From Nectonema munidae (lineage: Eukaryota; Nematomorpha; Nectonematoida; Nectonematidae), in the NCBI GenBank assembly GCA_030549495.1, contig JAUIRK010000069.1, positions 372,001-436,000 of the forward strand: DNA of 64,000 nt, written 5' to 3'. Below are positions 1 through 15,200 of the stretch, one piece after another. A model generated the notes under the pieces. That model did no database searches. It was not told where the DNA came from and was given only the letters and a program-made list of their open reading frames with translations. The translations under genes and the position numbers were made by a program. The stretch's first letter is position 1. Each line of letters starts with the position of its first letter.

Positions 1-290
1 GAAATATCTCAGAATTGCGCATACATTCTTTTAGCGCATTTCATGATATCCTCCATTTTAAAACTGACGTAGACGCTTTCTTGAATGAATTTTTATATCA
101 AGTCACTTTATTTTGTATTCATTTTGAAATGGGCTAACACGCATACTATACCTTCCCATTCAGCTTTCATTATTATTGTTAGACAAATAAAGGTAGGCTA
201 AAAATTATTTTTTTATATAAAAAAAAAGAATAAATTTTTTTGCTGCTTCAAAGTAGTGATTAAACATTTTTTCATTTTTTTTCTTTTCAG
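1..290 (+). other. Intronic or upstream sequence of the peroxidase gene
   Basis: AT-rich, ends in a polypyrimidine tract and AG at 289-290. No exon or repeat recognised. Confidence 0.5.
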
Positions 291-3200
291 GATTACATGG
301 AACTTCGATTTCAGAATTTAGTTATCCTCACGAACTTGATGTGATTTACCACGAAAATGCTGTTGTTTTGGCGATAATTTCAGGACTGTTGCAGAAGAAG
401 TTTTTGTAACATTTTAACCAAATTTTTGGCATTGTCTCTTTTTGCGCCGTCTTTTTCTCTTCAAATTTTAAGTTTTTTTTCCTATTTCATTCCACCTTTA
501 ATGTTTTCATTTTAGTTAAACTATTTTTTTATAGTTTTATCACTCCAGACATGTAAAATCTTGTCTTTCTTACTTCCAATTCTAACCCACAATCCAAGAT
601 ATAAGTAATTATAAACATGAGATAGCATAGTGTCCAAGCAACTTCTAGCGTTACAAGATATGCCTGCAGTAAGCCTTACTTTTAACGTTAGAGTTTTCTC
701 AAAAGTTTAAAGATTGAAGTATTATAAAATATCTAAAAATGAAAAGTAGATTGAGACCGATGGAATTTAATTTGCGTAGCTTAAAATTATATTGGCAAAG
801 CCCTTTGATGTTGTATGGGAGTTATGCTGAAGAATTGATTCTATTGGAAGGATTTGTTTAATACAAAATTTTAAATAAAACAGCACTTTGAGTAATTTTA
901 AATGGAATGAAAAATGAGAAAGAAGTATAAACCAAAAAAAATGGACTAACGGAAGAAGGGCGAAAAAGAAACTTTGCAAAGCCTTCATTCCTCATATACC
1001 ATATGTAATATTTGTTTTAATCAGATTCTTAAACAAGAAGAGCGTCTTAGAGTTTCTGCGTGACGTGGACTTGAATGACACGAAGCTGTCTGTCTTTTGT
1101 CGAACCAATCGAGACTTGCAATCGCATGAGTGCGACGAAGAAGTGCGCGAGATGGATGGCTTCTGCAACAACCTCAAGCACACGTGGTATGGCATGACAA
1201 ATTTGCCTCAAAGACGCGTGCTTGAACCCGATTATGGAGATGGTATGCAAAACCTCGCTTTCTTTATTTGTGAAAATATGGGTTAGTGTTGAAAAATAAG
1301 CTAAAGTAGAAAACAGGTTTGCTTACATAAAAAAATTTCAAAACACTTTTCGATGTATAAATAAACATATGCAACACGGTTCCAAAATCTCTATAACCTA
1401 TTTTATCTCAATATGAATATTTCTTCAATCCATCATGTGTAGAAAAGAGTGTGGGATGTTGTGTAAATTCACAAAAGTAGTGATATTTTATGTAAAAGTT
1501 CTCTAATTCTTTTAGAAATACTATTTTCCGAAGAATTTAGTCTTTTGCCCGTCTCTAGGCTTATTATGCATACACACATGTTGTGTGTAAGTTGTGTGGC
1601 ATATCTTTCATATCTCAAACATTTAAAATGTACGCCTGTTTGCATAGACAAAGAAACAAAAATTTAGCTTTTAATTTTTTAAATAGACCCAAAGCTTATT
1701 CTCACTTTTTCCCGCCCTTAACATTCCTTTTGTTCTATAAGAGCTTAGATGTAGATGAACGCAGTGGAAGTCGAATTTCCAACGGACTTCAATAGAAATG
1801 AGTCAGCATCTTTTGCTTTGCGCGAACCAAAATGGCTTTAGGAAATGAGAAACGAAAATATTTTTTTTAAAAATTCCTTCCTTTTTGAATTGCTCACACT
1901 TCAAAGGTATTCATCAGGACCTTCTTTTTTGGTGTCCTTAAATTTGCACAAATAACTACAAAACTTGGTGTTATTGCTTTTTCCTCAAAGTATTGATTTC
2001 TTGATTTTAGGAGTGAACACCATCCGCCTCAACAGAGCTGGCAGAAGCTTGCCCAATGCTCGCATCATCACTAGACGTATTTTCAGCACTAAAAGCGTGT
2101 TCAAGAGCGAAATGACCATGATTTCTATGCTTTTTGGACAGTTTTTGAGTCATGACATCACACTAACACCCCTTCCAACAGGTAAATTCATTATTCCTTA
2201 CTTTTGAATTGATTGCCATGTTAAAATTGATTAGAGTCGGGAGTGTCAAGATGTAGGACATGTGACCATGTTCGGCGAATAACCAAATCATGCTAGGAGT
2301 GTTTGGACATTTTTTATACTACATTTCAATATTTTTATGCCTATATATTTCCCGATTTTACATTTTTTTGCTAAAAATTTGAACAACGAAATAATTCTAT
2401 ATTGTAATATTTTAAAAATATAATTTTATTTGGTCGCCCACTTGTAATGATACTTTCAAATCCGCAAATTGATATCACATATAATTACACAGGTATGCGA
2501 AATATGAAGACAAAGTATAGCAAATGCTTATTCGATTACTATTAACAGATTATATATATATATTTCTATTGAATTTTTGCATTGATACAAAGGAATCTCG
2601 ATGCATAGAGTTTACTTCGTACGCCAGTGCGAGTATTCTTATAGATAGCCTATAAGAATGGTTATGTATAAAAGTGTGATCCAAGCGTAACATTTGAGAA
2701 AATTATTCGCATATCTTTCCGTTAACTCAAATATTTTGCCAAAAACGTCAAATGTGCAATTACTTTAATTAAAACACATGTCAATATTTTTTTTTATCTT
2801 TCGTGCATTCAAAGATGGAAAGAGGAGGAAAAATGATAAGAAAATTATTTGTACGGATGATCAAGGATTTGGATTAATGAAGGCCGGATTAACGAAGGAG
2901 GGAAAATTCGGCCCCTGGACAATTTGTCATAGGCAATATTATCATCAATATATTCTAAGGCCAAATTGTCTTAAGACCGAATTGACTTGCTTATGTTTTT
3001 TGTATTTATGCATTTATGATTGAGGCAATTTAGGCATCACATATGTTCTTCATTTTCAATGTTGGGTGTTTCAGTAGTCTTGGGCCGTAAGTTGGACTCG
3101 CATCACGACTGCTCGGTGATTTTGCTACCTAGTATCGATTTCTTGATAATATTCTGATAGGTTATTTACATAAATTAGTGGAGCTCTAATAATTTATGCG

Positions 3201-6200
3201 TTTTTCTCGGAATATGAACTTTTTTATAATCGATATTAAACGTTTTTGATGATTATTATCTGTAAAACGGAAACCACTCATTTTCATTCGTCTAACTTTT
3301 TGGTGCATTTTGCGCCCAAGTTTGCGAGATCGTGCAATTTTTTCGCAAAATCTGTCAACTTTTTGAAATTTATTGCTGCTACGAAAATTTAAATTTTACG
3401 ACCACTCTTCATTTTAATTTCGTCATTTCCCTAAAGTTGATAACATTTTGGTTTTTTTAATGCAAAACTCTTTGATTAAAAATTAATTTAATTAAATTAT
3501 GTTTTTAGTTTGCCGACTTCCTTTAATATATTCATATTTTTCTGATTAGTTCTTGTATTTTGTTTTTTTTTCATAGTGAGGCATGCATTTTTATAGGTAG
3601 AAATAGCGTAGGAATAGCTTTCTCTACTTTCCCTCAGAAGTTTCTTGCAACCCTCCCTGCCTTGCTTGCGTCTATTCATTTTTTATTGACGGATGCCATA
3701 TGGTACGTGTATGTTTGATTTTACTAGAGAAGCGAAGTTTTTATTTCGAACAAGTATGAAGGGACTCTTACGTGTAAAATTTTAGTTTTTTTTATCAAAT
3801 ATACAAATTCAATGACAAAATTGAAAATTAAAATGAAAAAATACCTACATCGAGTTTTAGGATTCAAAAAAAATTATTTTTATTTTACAAATGAAATAAT
3901 TTAAATTTTTTACTTTTTTTTTATTTTTTAGTTGTCCGTATTGCATGCAAGGGAAGATTAATCTTCCATAACTGGACAAATTGTAGGGATCGTCACGATC
4001 GAGAATCGAACCCAGACCATTCTAAATTAAAATATTCTTATTTAAAATTCTAAATACCGATTCACATCTATCCAATTTTATTATTTAATTAATTTGGCTG
4101 ATAAAAACTCATGCTAGTCGAAATGGAGATTTCTTCAATTATATTATTACAATCTAAATAATAATAATAATTAAACTAAACATATATAGTTGTAAAAATC
4201 TTTCAACAACTTGCTTTGCACGTATACAAAAAGTTTTTGATAAGATTCTTTCGGCGTATTTGAAAATATTTTTGTAGAAGAACATATCATTTTTTTGTAA
4301 TGTGTTGTTGCGAATATTGCACAGATGAAGAATGTGTGTTGTAGTGGACATTTTTGTGAACTGGGAGGTTTGTCAATTTCATCAAAAGCAGAAATGCACA
4401 TATGGCAGAGCTTCGATTAAGGAAAATTTAGTAGAGAGCAAAATGCACCAAAATTTGGTATGAAAGAGAATGAACCAAAACCTCTTTTCTTCTTCATTGA
4501 TAATAACAATCTCCAAGATTCTGTCTTTGCAGAAAAAGCTTAATTTGCTAACGGCACCGATGGGATGTGTTAATTTAGGCATCCATTAAAAGTTTTAGTA
4601 TTTAAAGGTTTTTACTTATTAGGTATACAAAATATGGTCAGTCATATAACACACGCGTTCCACTTGATTCGTTATAACGCGGCTTCAACTCCACCATCGG
4701 GGTTATAAAGGAGCTACTGTTTATATTGTTCCATCCTGAACTCATCGTCCCTCCCCTCTATGCTTTGGTCTTCCAGTGCGTTGGAAATGCCCTTAAGCAT
4801 ATGAGAAGGGGTTTCAGGCAAGGAGCATACGTTCATTCCATTTCATCTTTGCAGGAAGGTGGGCTCCGGAACTGGAATGCTGCAACAGCCTGTACAAGCA
4901 TCCTTGGTGCTTTGAGCTGGAGTTGGATCCAAAGGATCCATTTTACTCGCAGTACAATCAAACGTGCATGCAGATGTTTCGAAGCTTAATCACTTTGCCC
5001 AAAGACTGTCAACTTGGTACTTTCCAACTTTTGAATACCCCAAATTTTGCATTTTCTTCTAAAACATTTTTTGAATCGTTTATTCCAGTTATGATCGAGG
5101 TGAGGAGAAGTTGAGCCAAAATTTTCATAAAAATGACTTTATTTCAATTCTTTAAAAAGTTGTTTCTATTGAATAAAGCTTTTATTCTCATAAAACATAT
5201 TCTTTTTTCTCTTATTTTCACTAAATTTATTTTACTCAAGTTTTTTTTTTAAATAAACTACTTCTTACAGTTACGCGATTGCTATCAGCTAAAACAAAAA
5301 ATTAAAATTACCTTATTTATTTAAAATTGTTCACGTTGTAATAAAATAGCATATTTGAAGATATTATCAGGCCTAAAATTTCTATCTTTTTCCAAAATTT
5401 TTTTTGAGAATGATCGTTTAACTTCTTTTGTCAGCTTTGAAGTTTCAGGTAGATACTTGGGGAAATTTTAGAATTTTTCATTTCTATATGTAGTTGATTT
5501 CATCATTTCGAAATATTGTATTTTACAATTGTCTTCAAGAAAAAAAAATTTGTTGAAATCAATTTAGGAAAATCTATTATGAACTAATTCACCAAATTGT
5601 GCATAATCCCATCTTAGTGTTACTAAATTCTGAGGTAATCCACTATTTTTACACTATCTTTAGATTTAATCAATAATATTCCACTGTCATCCTTGTCCAT
5701 TAGTTCAATGCTGTATAATGCTGCTTCTAACCAGCTTGCCCTTGTTACGATTCGTACAGGAGGGGAAACCAATAAAAGTGAATGTCTTTTTTACTTTTTA
5801 TAGTAAGGGATAGATATAAGATCATCAACATTTTTGTAAAACTCTTTTATTTTCAAGGCACAATTGGGTAAAAGATGCGGAAAACACGTGAGATGAAACA
5901 GGTTTGCGTATGAAAAGTTTTTGCAGGCATTGCATTTTGCGACGTCTGTTGACAAAAAAGAAAAATTTTGGTGTTCAATATAAATCTCACTTGCAACATC
6001 AAATCTGAGTTTTTCTGAATTCATCTTGATAATTAGAAATACTAAACTTTTTTTGCTTCACGTTTTCCAATCAAAACATTGGCAAATATGTGCCCAAAAA
6101 CATCTGTCTCATCAATCATTAACCTTCGCAAGTAAAATAAAATCTACAAATAAAATCTTTCAATTTTTTTAATATTTTTTGAAAATTTCAATAAAGTCAT

Positions 6201-9200
6201 TGTTATCAAAAGTCTTTTATTTCTTACTCTTAGAGCTGAAAAATGGTTAAAATATTTTTTTTAGTCAAAATAAACTATTACGATATAAAAAGTTAATTTT
6301 TATTATAAATTTTCAAAAAGTGTACAATTTTGGTTTATTCAATTTGGAATAAACTTTTATAAAACTACTTTTTTTTTGATTCAAAGAAAACTTTGCGTGA
6401 TCTTACAGAAGGTATTGATTTTTCTAAGCTTTCAAATAAAGATTTAATACTTGGATGGCTTTAACTAATTTAGCTTCAAGGAAAAGAAGCTCTTATGTTT
6501 ATGCCAATAAACCATTGTTGAATTTGAGTGTATGTATGTAAATTTATGTTACCTCAACCCTGACACTAATCAAAACTCCGGCAATAAGTTTCCAAATTTT
6601 AAAAATTGGTTGAGCATTTGCCAACTATTATGAGAAATTGAGGAAAAGCATTTAAATAGAGAAAATCAGCGCTTGAGTGAAGAAAGAAAGGTACACAATG
6701 TTACGCGTTTCAAGTGATATCAAAAAAAGCTTTTCATAAAAAATATTAATAGTAGATAGATTCTTAGGGTAATACCTCTTTTGAATTTTGAGCATACTTC
6801 CTTTGATTTTCCAATACTTTGCCTAATAAGCCGATTCTCTATTTTGCTTTAAATAACATTAAATCCTTTTTAACAAAATCGGAACGTAAGTAGGGATGGT
6901 TGGATGCTGGATTCGATAACACAAGATCTTCGGTTCGATCCCGCATCAAGCCTGCTTTCCTCATAGTTCGATACAAGCGAGGCAATTTTGCCCTTTCGAT
7001 GAAAACACCCCAGTTACCTTTACCCACCTTAACATCAAATAGATTATATCGGCATAATAATCAACAGATACGCGCAGTTGTGGGAGTGTAGGGTATCGAA
7101 TAAATTCCAAATATTTTTAATATTCAATTTTTTTTAAATATTTGATTTTTTTTCTTTTCTCTTATTCATTTATCGATTTGTTTATTTATCTGAAGAAGAC
7201 CAGAGTGGTCCAAAATTAATAAAGTTTTCGACTTTTTTGAATAAAATTTTACTTACTTTGCAGTTTTATATCCTTCAGCTTTTATACACGATGTCTCAGC
7301 AACACTTTCTTTACATTTACTTTTTTTATGAGTAGTACATCTTTGATTAATAATAAAATTTTTTTTATTATTTAATGTTTCTTTTTATTTTTTTTTTATA
7401 TTTAATTTACGTAATTTCAATTTCACGTAAGTCAATTTAACATTAAAAAACTATCCTACATATCGATTACATTTTTAAACCCTTGTGTAGAAAGTATCTT
7501 TCAAATTGCTGATGAAAACAAAAATATTGACAGGGAAAGCAAACCATTTTCACTTCTTGGTACATTGGTGAAGCGCTTTCACCAATGGGAGAATGGGAAT
7601 TGTAATACATATTAACATCGGTTACAGCTTCTTTTATACAAAAACTGTGTTCATCTTGTAGGTGCCTAAAAATTCTGAGTTAGTTCAAATATCGGTAGTG
7701 GCCTTAAAGTAATTTTTTTCAGCGTGACCCTTACCGAAAAGTCCAATTTTTGGGAGCTGTTCTTCGTTTTACTTCATATTCTTTATTTTTTTTTATTTTT
7801 TAATTTATATTCTAGAGAAGGTAACACCAAAATAATTAAAAAAAAAACCCAGATTTCAGCTTTATCATTTTTTTTGCATAGGTCCCAGATTGCAAGGAAA
7901 CAAAGTAACTTCCTTCATTGATGCATCCGTTGTGTATGGAAGCACGATTGAAGTTGCTAATGGCTTAAAAGAGTTGGTATCGGGTAACACTTCGCATTAT
8001 TTCTCCGCAAGTGGCTTTCTTTGCGCGGTTTAACTTGTAAAATAAGTAATTGCTGTTTTGCAACTCACGCACAAAGCAATGAATATAAGAGCTTAAAATG
8101 ATTGCTAATATTGTCGGGCATTGGCTTGCTGAAATTAATTTTCTCCTTGCTTTTAATCTAGCCAAGATGCGCACACAACCACACCTGAGAAATCGACTAA
8201 TGAAGAACATGCTACCCAACTTATTCCGAAGTCACGTGGAAGAGTGCATCTATCACAAGAGAACGAAGTTTCCTTGCTTCAAAGCAGGTAAACTCAATGC
8301 TTTCCCCCTTTCTGCCGAAAGCGTTATGCTTACCATATGTAGACTCAGGATTCGTTAGTTATGATTTTTTGGCAATAGACATAGACTCTAATAAGAGGCA
8401 AAAAGTATAGGATTTATTACACAGATGAAACCAAATTGAGTGGCTCATGTGAGTGTGTGCGCATGAACACACGGCATCTTTAAAGCTATTTCCCAATAGT
8501 TGTTATTTATTTGACTATTTTGTTTAATAATTCAATTCAAAAAGGAATGCTCAAACTTAGAGAAAAAGATTCAACCGTTAAGTCTTCTTTGCCACCTTTT
8601 AAAATTGGCGCAACACACCATATGTTGCATTCGATGGAGTTTTTAAAAAAATTTAAGTGGGGGCATTTTTTAAATTGAATAAAAAATATAAAAATTTATT
8701 CAAGGTAATGAATTCAATTGCTAATTCAAATTCAAAATAATTAAAAAAAACTCATTTATCTGATAAAATTGTATGTATGTTAGAATGTTAGAAATAAACC
8801 CTAAAATATTATTAGAAATTTGATAGTCCAATTATTTAGTTATATTTTAAATATTTTTACTTGGTGAGGTGAAAATTTTCCATATTTGTTAAAAAAAAGC
8901 ACTGCCTTTTTGTCTTTGCGTATATCTAGGCGATGAAAGAGCGAATGAAAACAATGGACTTCTATCAATGCAAACGATTTGGGTCAGATTACACAATAAT
9001 ATTGTCGATCGCTTAAAGTGGCACAACACTCATTGGACAAGGCAAAAGATGTAAGCTAAGTTTGTATACCCATCATATAAAGTAGAAAGAAATAAATGCT
9101 ATTTCTTACTTCCATTTTTTACCTTTCAGAAAAGAGTATTGAAATTTAATAAAAAATTGAAAATAAAGTCTCTAGCTAATCTATCACAGCATTTTTAGTG

Positions 9201-12200
9201 TATGCGTGCTTATATGGAGGCTGCTCAAAAGAGAGACGAATTAAAAGAGTTACATGACAAAAAGTGAGAAAAATATGTCAAAAATCCAAAAGAATGACAT
9301 TTCAAATGAATGATAAAAATAGCTAATGTAAAAAGAGCCACAATACAAAGCATTCATAAAAATCAATTATTATTTTTTATGAAAGTAAATATATATTTAT
9401 ATTCAAATTTTTATTGAATATGAACAAATTTTGGTTTATGTATCAATTTTATGTATTAATTTTCATGTTTTATTGTATATAATTTTAAATTGCTAAATAT
9501 TTACTTTATAACTTTATTTTAAAATTTTAAAAGTGACAAAAAATATAGAAATTCAAAGAAGATAACAAAAACACGGAAATGCGACAAATCAAAGGAGTTA
9601 CATGACAGGAAAGAGAGACAAAATGATATTAAAAATTTTTTATAGAAGACTTCAACAATATCTCTAACACAAACCAATCAAGAAACTAATGAACAAAGTA
9701 ACTAGACTTGGCATCCTCACCCTTTTGATCTGTCACTCTTTTGATTAAATATTTTCTATCTTTATTTTAGCTAAAAAAAATTGAATAAAAACGCAAAGTA
9801 AAACTTTGTTTATAAATATTTAGCTTGACCGATATCTTATATCGATTATAAGGTGAAACTCTTCTCCCCAGCTGTTAACCTTAAAAAAAAAGGCTCTAAG
9901 TAGATTGAGGATTAAACTTAGTCCAAAACGAAATGCATTTAGATTCGAAGAAGCGAGGACGATGGTTGCTGCAATGTTGCAACACATCACATACAGTTCT
10001 TGGCTTCCACTGATCATTGGTCAGGAGCGCATGGAGAAAAATAAGTTGCGTCCTCTTTCCAAGGGCTACTTCTACGGATACGACGAAGAATTGGATGCCA
10101 TGGTGTCGGTGGAAGTTTCTTCAGCAGCTCTTCGCTTTGGGCATAGTTTAGTCAAGTGAAAAACCTTCTTTTCCTTACAAATTTTAATAGGCGAAAAATA
10201 ACCCAAAATTAGTTTGTTAAATAAGTTAGTTATACTTAACGTATGCTTGATATTTTAGTGCTGCATATTTTAGTTCAGCGTTTCTCAACCGGGGTTCCTT
10301 GAAAAGATAGGATTTCGTAAAATGTTTCCATGGGTTGATAGAAAAAATTTCCTACTCAAAAGTTTTTAATGATTGCAATATTACTGTAAAAAATGACTAA
10401 TTTTTTCCTCTCATCCGAAACAATATTTTATTATAAATTTTTATGTTTTTTACACTTCGTTTTATTTGTCGTTAATTATTTCAATGTAAATCTTACGGAG
10501 TTGTTGAAACTTTTTAGTATAATTCGGAAAAAATTTCAAAAATCAAGGCACACGAGCGGATCACAAGTATACCAAGTTGTGAATGTGCGTAAATCATGTA
10601 TGCAACATATGGGATGATTTTTTCGCAAATCGTGAGAATCGTGTTTTTTTTAAATATCCTAATCGCAATCGAATCGGAAAATTTCATTCGTACCTTCCGA
10701 TACCTCAGTTCCGATTCTAAGTTAAGACTGGTCCAAGTCTAAGGTAGGATTTACATGACTTTCTTTACAGATTAATGATCAAGTCCTTTTTCATAACTAT
10801 CGGATAATACACTTTTATGGATAGGATTTACTCGATTTTTCACATAACGCTATATCTAATATCTCATGACTTATATTTGGGAATTTTTCCACCTTTAGAA
10901 ACATTTTTAGAATCCTACAAATTTGATTTTTTTTCTAGCTTTCCTTGAAGGCAAAATAGAATTGTGAGAAAAGGCTGCTTTACGTTATCATTGGTCGTGC
11001 AGGAATGCTGAGACTGAGATATACGTCGTGTTTCCATCATAGGGTGCAGATTTTTACCTTGATGTACATTATCTTTTAAAAGAAAGGAAGAATTATTACA
11101 GTTTCATGAACAATTGTATCCTATAGGATTGATTATTATGATCTATGCGAGTTATAACTTGAACGCCTTGCGAAAGAAAAACAAATCATTGATGCTTCAA
11201 ACTTAAAGATTACTTTATTTTCTAAAAAAGAATGTATTGCAAGAATTTGTGCTCCTCCAATAAATTTATTTGAATTTTTGCGTAAACAAATATTTAGTCG
11301 TGGCAAATAGAAAGAGATTTTTTTTACTTCATCGCGCTTAGCATCGTTATGAAGGAATTTTTGGGAATGGAACGTATCCCAGCTTAATTTTCATGAGTTT
11401 TCAACTCTTAAGGGATTCCTTTCACAAGATGAATGTGGATGAGAGTTACGTGATGGACACGATTGTACACAACGAAATTTTGAAGCCAAAGAGCATTCAC
11501 CTGTCCCAGTATCCGAACGGCCTGGACCCCCTTCTGAAGGGACTATCTCAGCAACGATGCAACCAAGTGGACAACACTTTTTCCGAAAGCCTCATTAATC
11601 ATCTCTTTGATAAAGGAAAGTTTCCATATGGTAAGAAATACTTTATACTCTTTCTTATTTCTCTACTTTTTAGTGGCGATTCAGTATTTTGCCGAAACCG
11701 ATCAGAATTAATTAGCTTTTTTTTTTAAATTTGCAAATTTTATGTGTCTATAAATTTTTTAAAAGATGATTCTTTGTTTCTCTTTTAAAGGAAGGATGCT
11801 TTATAACAAAAAATCGCATTCCTATTTGCAGCACCATTAAGATTTCCATACCTCAGGCAAATACTGCATAAAAATTAAGAGAGAGAAAGTTTATTGAAAA
11901 TACAAACAATTAAAAAATGAGAATGCTTGCAAAATAACATCAAGAAAAAAAAATATATAGTTATATATACATTTTTTTTTTATTTATTTATTTTATAAGT
12001 AAATTGAATTAAGAGATACAAAAGAGCAATTTAACATAAAATAGAACAAACAAGATATAAATTTATTTTTATATATATTCTCCATTGTTGAGACATATAA
12101 AATTATTAGAAAAAAAAATGAAAGTATAAACAAAATTATGCAATACAAAAGGCCAGGAGCCGCTTAAAAATAAAAAAAATTTTTTATTTTAAAACTTTGG

Positions 12201-15200
12201 CCATCATAAACTTTCTGCTTCAAATAATTGAAATTTAAATTCAATTCAGATGCCTTAAAGTTTATTAACCTTACAAAAAGTTTAAGTTTATGAATTCGCG
12301 TAACATCGGTGTATCATAAAATAAATAGCGTCTGTCTTAACACTATAATTTTTAAATTTGAAAGTAATTTTTTAAAATTAGCAACTAATTAATGTATTAA
12401 CTAATTGCGGAATCCGTATATGCCCTATTCCCTCTGTTCTTAATGTGTCAAATTCTTGACAAATGAAATAAAAGAAACTAATTGAGTGACATTTAAGCTA
12501 CGAATGAAAAAAAAGTGCATCAGAATATCAGGAAAATTAGCCTAATCCATTGGAGTAGCCAGGTTTAGCTCGTTAATTCGTTAATTTGCTAATTGGTGGT
12601 TAGTGACGTAGTTGATCAATTAAATAGATGATTTAGTAAGTTTAAGATGACCCATAAATACGAAGCCTTATTTTTCATTTGTTCATATATATAACACTTA
12701 ATTCTACATTATTTTCGTCTTTCTTTGGCTTTCCTCATTTATTTGATATAATGAGTGTTTAAATGCAAATAAGCGGAACTGCAAATGTGATATCCTATAC
12801 ACTTATACGCTGACCAGACGTATCGTTTTGAACAGTACAGTTTTTTCACCTAATTTAACGGTCCAGTCTTTAACAAATATCCCGTGTTTTATCATAGTGT
12901 ATATTATGTCAGAATATTAAAATCTATAGTTGTTTTAGTTTTATATAATATTAAAGAATGAATCAGGAATCTGACAAGTATTATTCTAAAGCTTTGAAAG
13001 ATTTAGCATGTTTAACTAAAATTCCATAGTAAAGTTTTTTAGTATATTTTTATAAATGCTATTACAACATTCTATGTATAATATATGAAAGTTGCTTTTG
13101 AAAATTGGCATTTTTTTGCTGGCAATTATTTTTAAATGTCTTGTTTTTGCCGCACTAAAATATTGTGAGCCTAATCTAAGATGAAAGAGGGAATATATGT
13201 GCAGGGCCGGCCTTAGGCCACTGCAACCCATGCGACCGCAGTGGGCCCCGCGCTTCTCATTTTTCATTTTAATGATATATTGTATGATTTGTCTAAACGC
13301 AATGTTCGCAAAGTAAAGTTACTTTGATCGTCATTTTGTGTTAATGAAAAAGTAATAAAACATTATCTTTTTTTCAAAATCTTTTTTCCTACCCACACTG
13401 GGCCCCGCGCAATCCATTTTGCATAGGGCCCCGCGAACACTAGGGCCGGCCTTGTAGATGTGTACATCAAACATTCTTCACACAACAGCACATCCTTTAA
13501 ATGTCAATCATTTAGCTTCTCTCATCTTATTTGTCAAAAATTGAACGAATGAGATTTTTCTAAATCGCCTTTTTTGATTGCAGGCAGAGACTTGATATCA
13601 ACGAACATCATGAGGAGCAGAGATCTCGGCGTGCCTGGTTACACAAAATACGTCTCGCATTGTGGCTTAGGCGAGATAAGGACTTGGAGAGACATGAAAA
13701 AGTTAATTCCAGACTTCATCGTTAAAAATCTGTCAAAGATATACGAGTAAGGATTGTTTGACTTTAGCTGCGCATACAGTAACACTTTTCCAAACTCCTT
13801 TCATCTGAGTATTCTCTTAGGATTTCTTTTCTGTCATCAATGAGAAGAGATTGCAAGTCTTTTTGTTCTAAACATGGAAGACTTGCATTACATATATATC
13901 TATCACTCAAAAATATCCAGTTTATTTTTAAGTTTCTTTATTCGGGTATTATTTTATCGAGCATTTCCAAATTTATGCTGGGATTTTATCTTCCATCAGT
14001 GGAGTTGGCAAATAAGCCATTTTCAGGGGCAAATAGCACTATAATATAATATAAAACAAAACATCTTGGACTATTATATCTTGGAGCAGTTAGGAAAGAG
14101 ACATTTCATCAATTTAAGATAACATTAATTCTTTGCTTGTTTGGCTCAATCAAAACATATGGCACCTGCATTATCTCAATCGGCTTGAAGAAAGGAATTA
14201 GAGTAGCATTTTTAATGAACGAAAAATTTTTTTTTAATATTTATTTTTTTGGTGATAAACTGGGAAAATTTGTGAACAAGACTGTTCTATAATTTTGCTA
14301 AGTTTCTTTTTTTCTAAGAAACTGATAAAACTCCTACAAAGAACACGATAAAATTCCTCTCCCCCAAAAATTTTGCTATTTTTATATTTTTTTTTGATTA
14401 ATGGAAAAATGCTGGCATAAATTTTAATAAGTGTAAGAATAAAATCTTTTTATCAAAAACAGAATAAAAAATTTATTACAATCTACAAAAATCCATTCAT
14501 CGCATATAGGGATAGCCAGACTAACTGGATCAAGAACCTAAGTTCCCACCACTATGAACCATCTGCCCGGGGTATATCCATCACATCTCTTTCTCTGTCT
14601 CATTCAAATTTCAGGCATCCAGAAGATGTTGACTTGTTCGTGGGAGGCATTTCGGAAATGCATGTAGTAGGTGGAGAAGTCGGACCGACGTTTGCTTGCC
14701 TACTCACTGACCAATTCTACCGCTTGAAGCACGGTGACAGATTTTGGTATGAGAATGGACCAATCAAAAATAGCAATCTTTATCATACTTTCACACTAGG
14801 TAAATCTTTTTTCAATTCATTTTGCTATTGCTTGTATGCTCTGCCTTTATTTTTGAGGGATAAATGTATACAATATCAAGACAATTACATACCCACAAAG
14901 ATGAAACCAAAATTTTTGAATGGGAGGGAAAAATGACAAAAAATTAACAATACATGGAATTCCATTTTTAATAAATTTTATTCTGAAACAATTTCTACAA
15001 TTTTAAATGAAGGGAATAAATTTTTTGAATACAATTCATTACAATATTTTAATACTTTTTCATATTAGGGGAGTGGAGTTTTTATTTATAATGACTTTCT
15101 CTCATCATTGAAGATATCAAAGAATTTTTCAATCATTTTAACAAAGTTTTATAAGTCATTTTTCGATTTTTTTCATTATAGCAAAACTTTTTTCTCTTAT

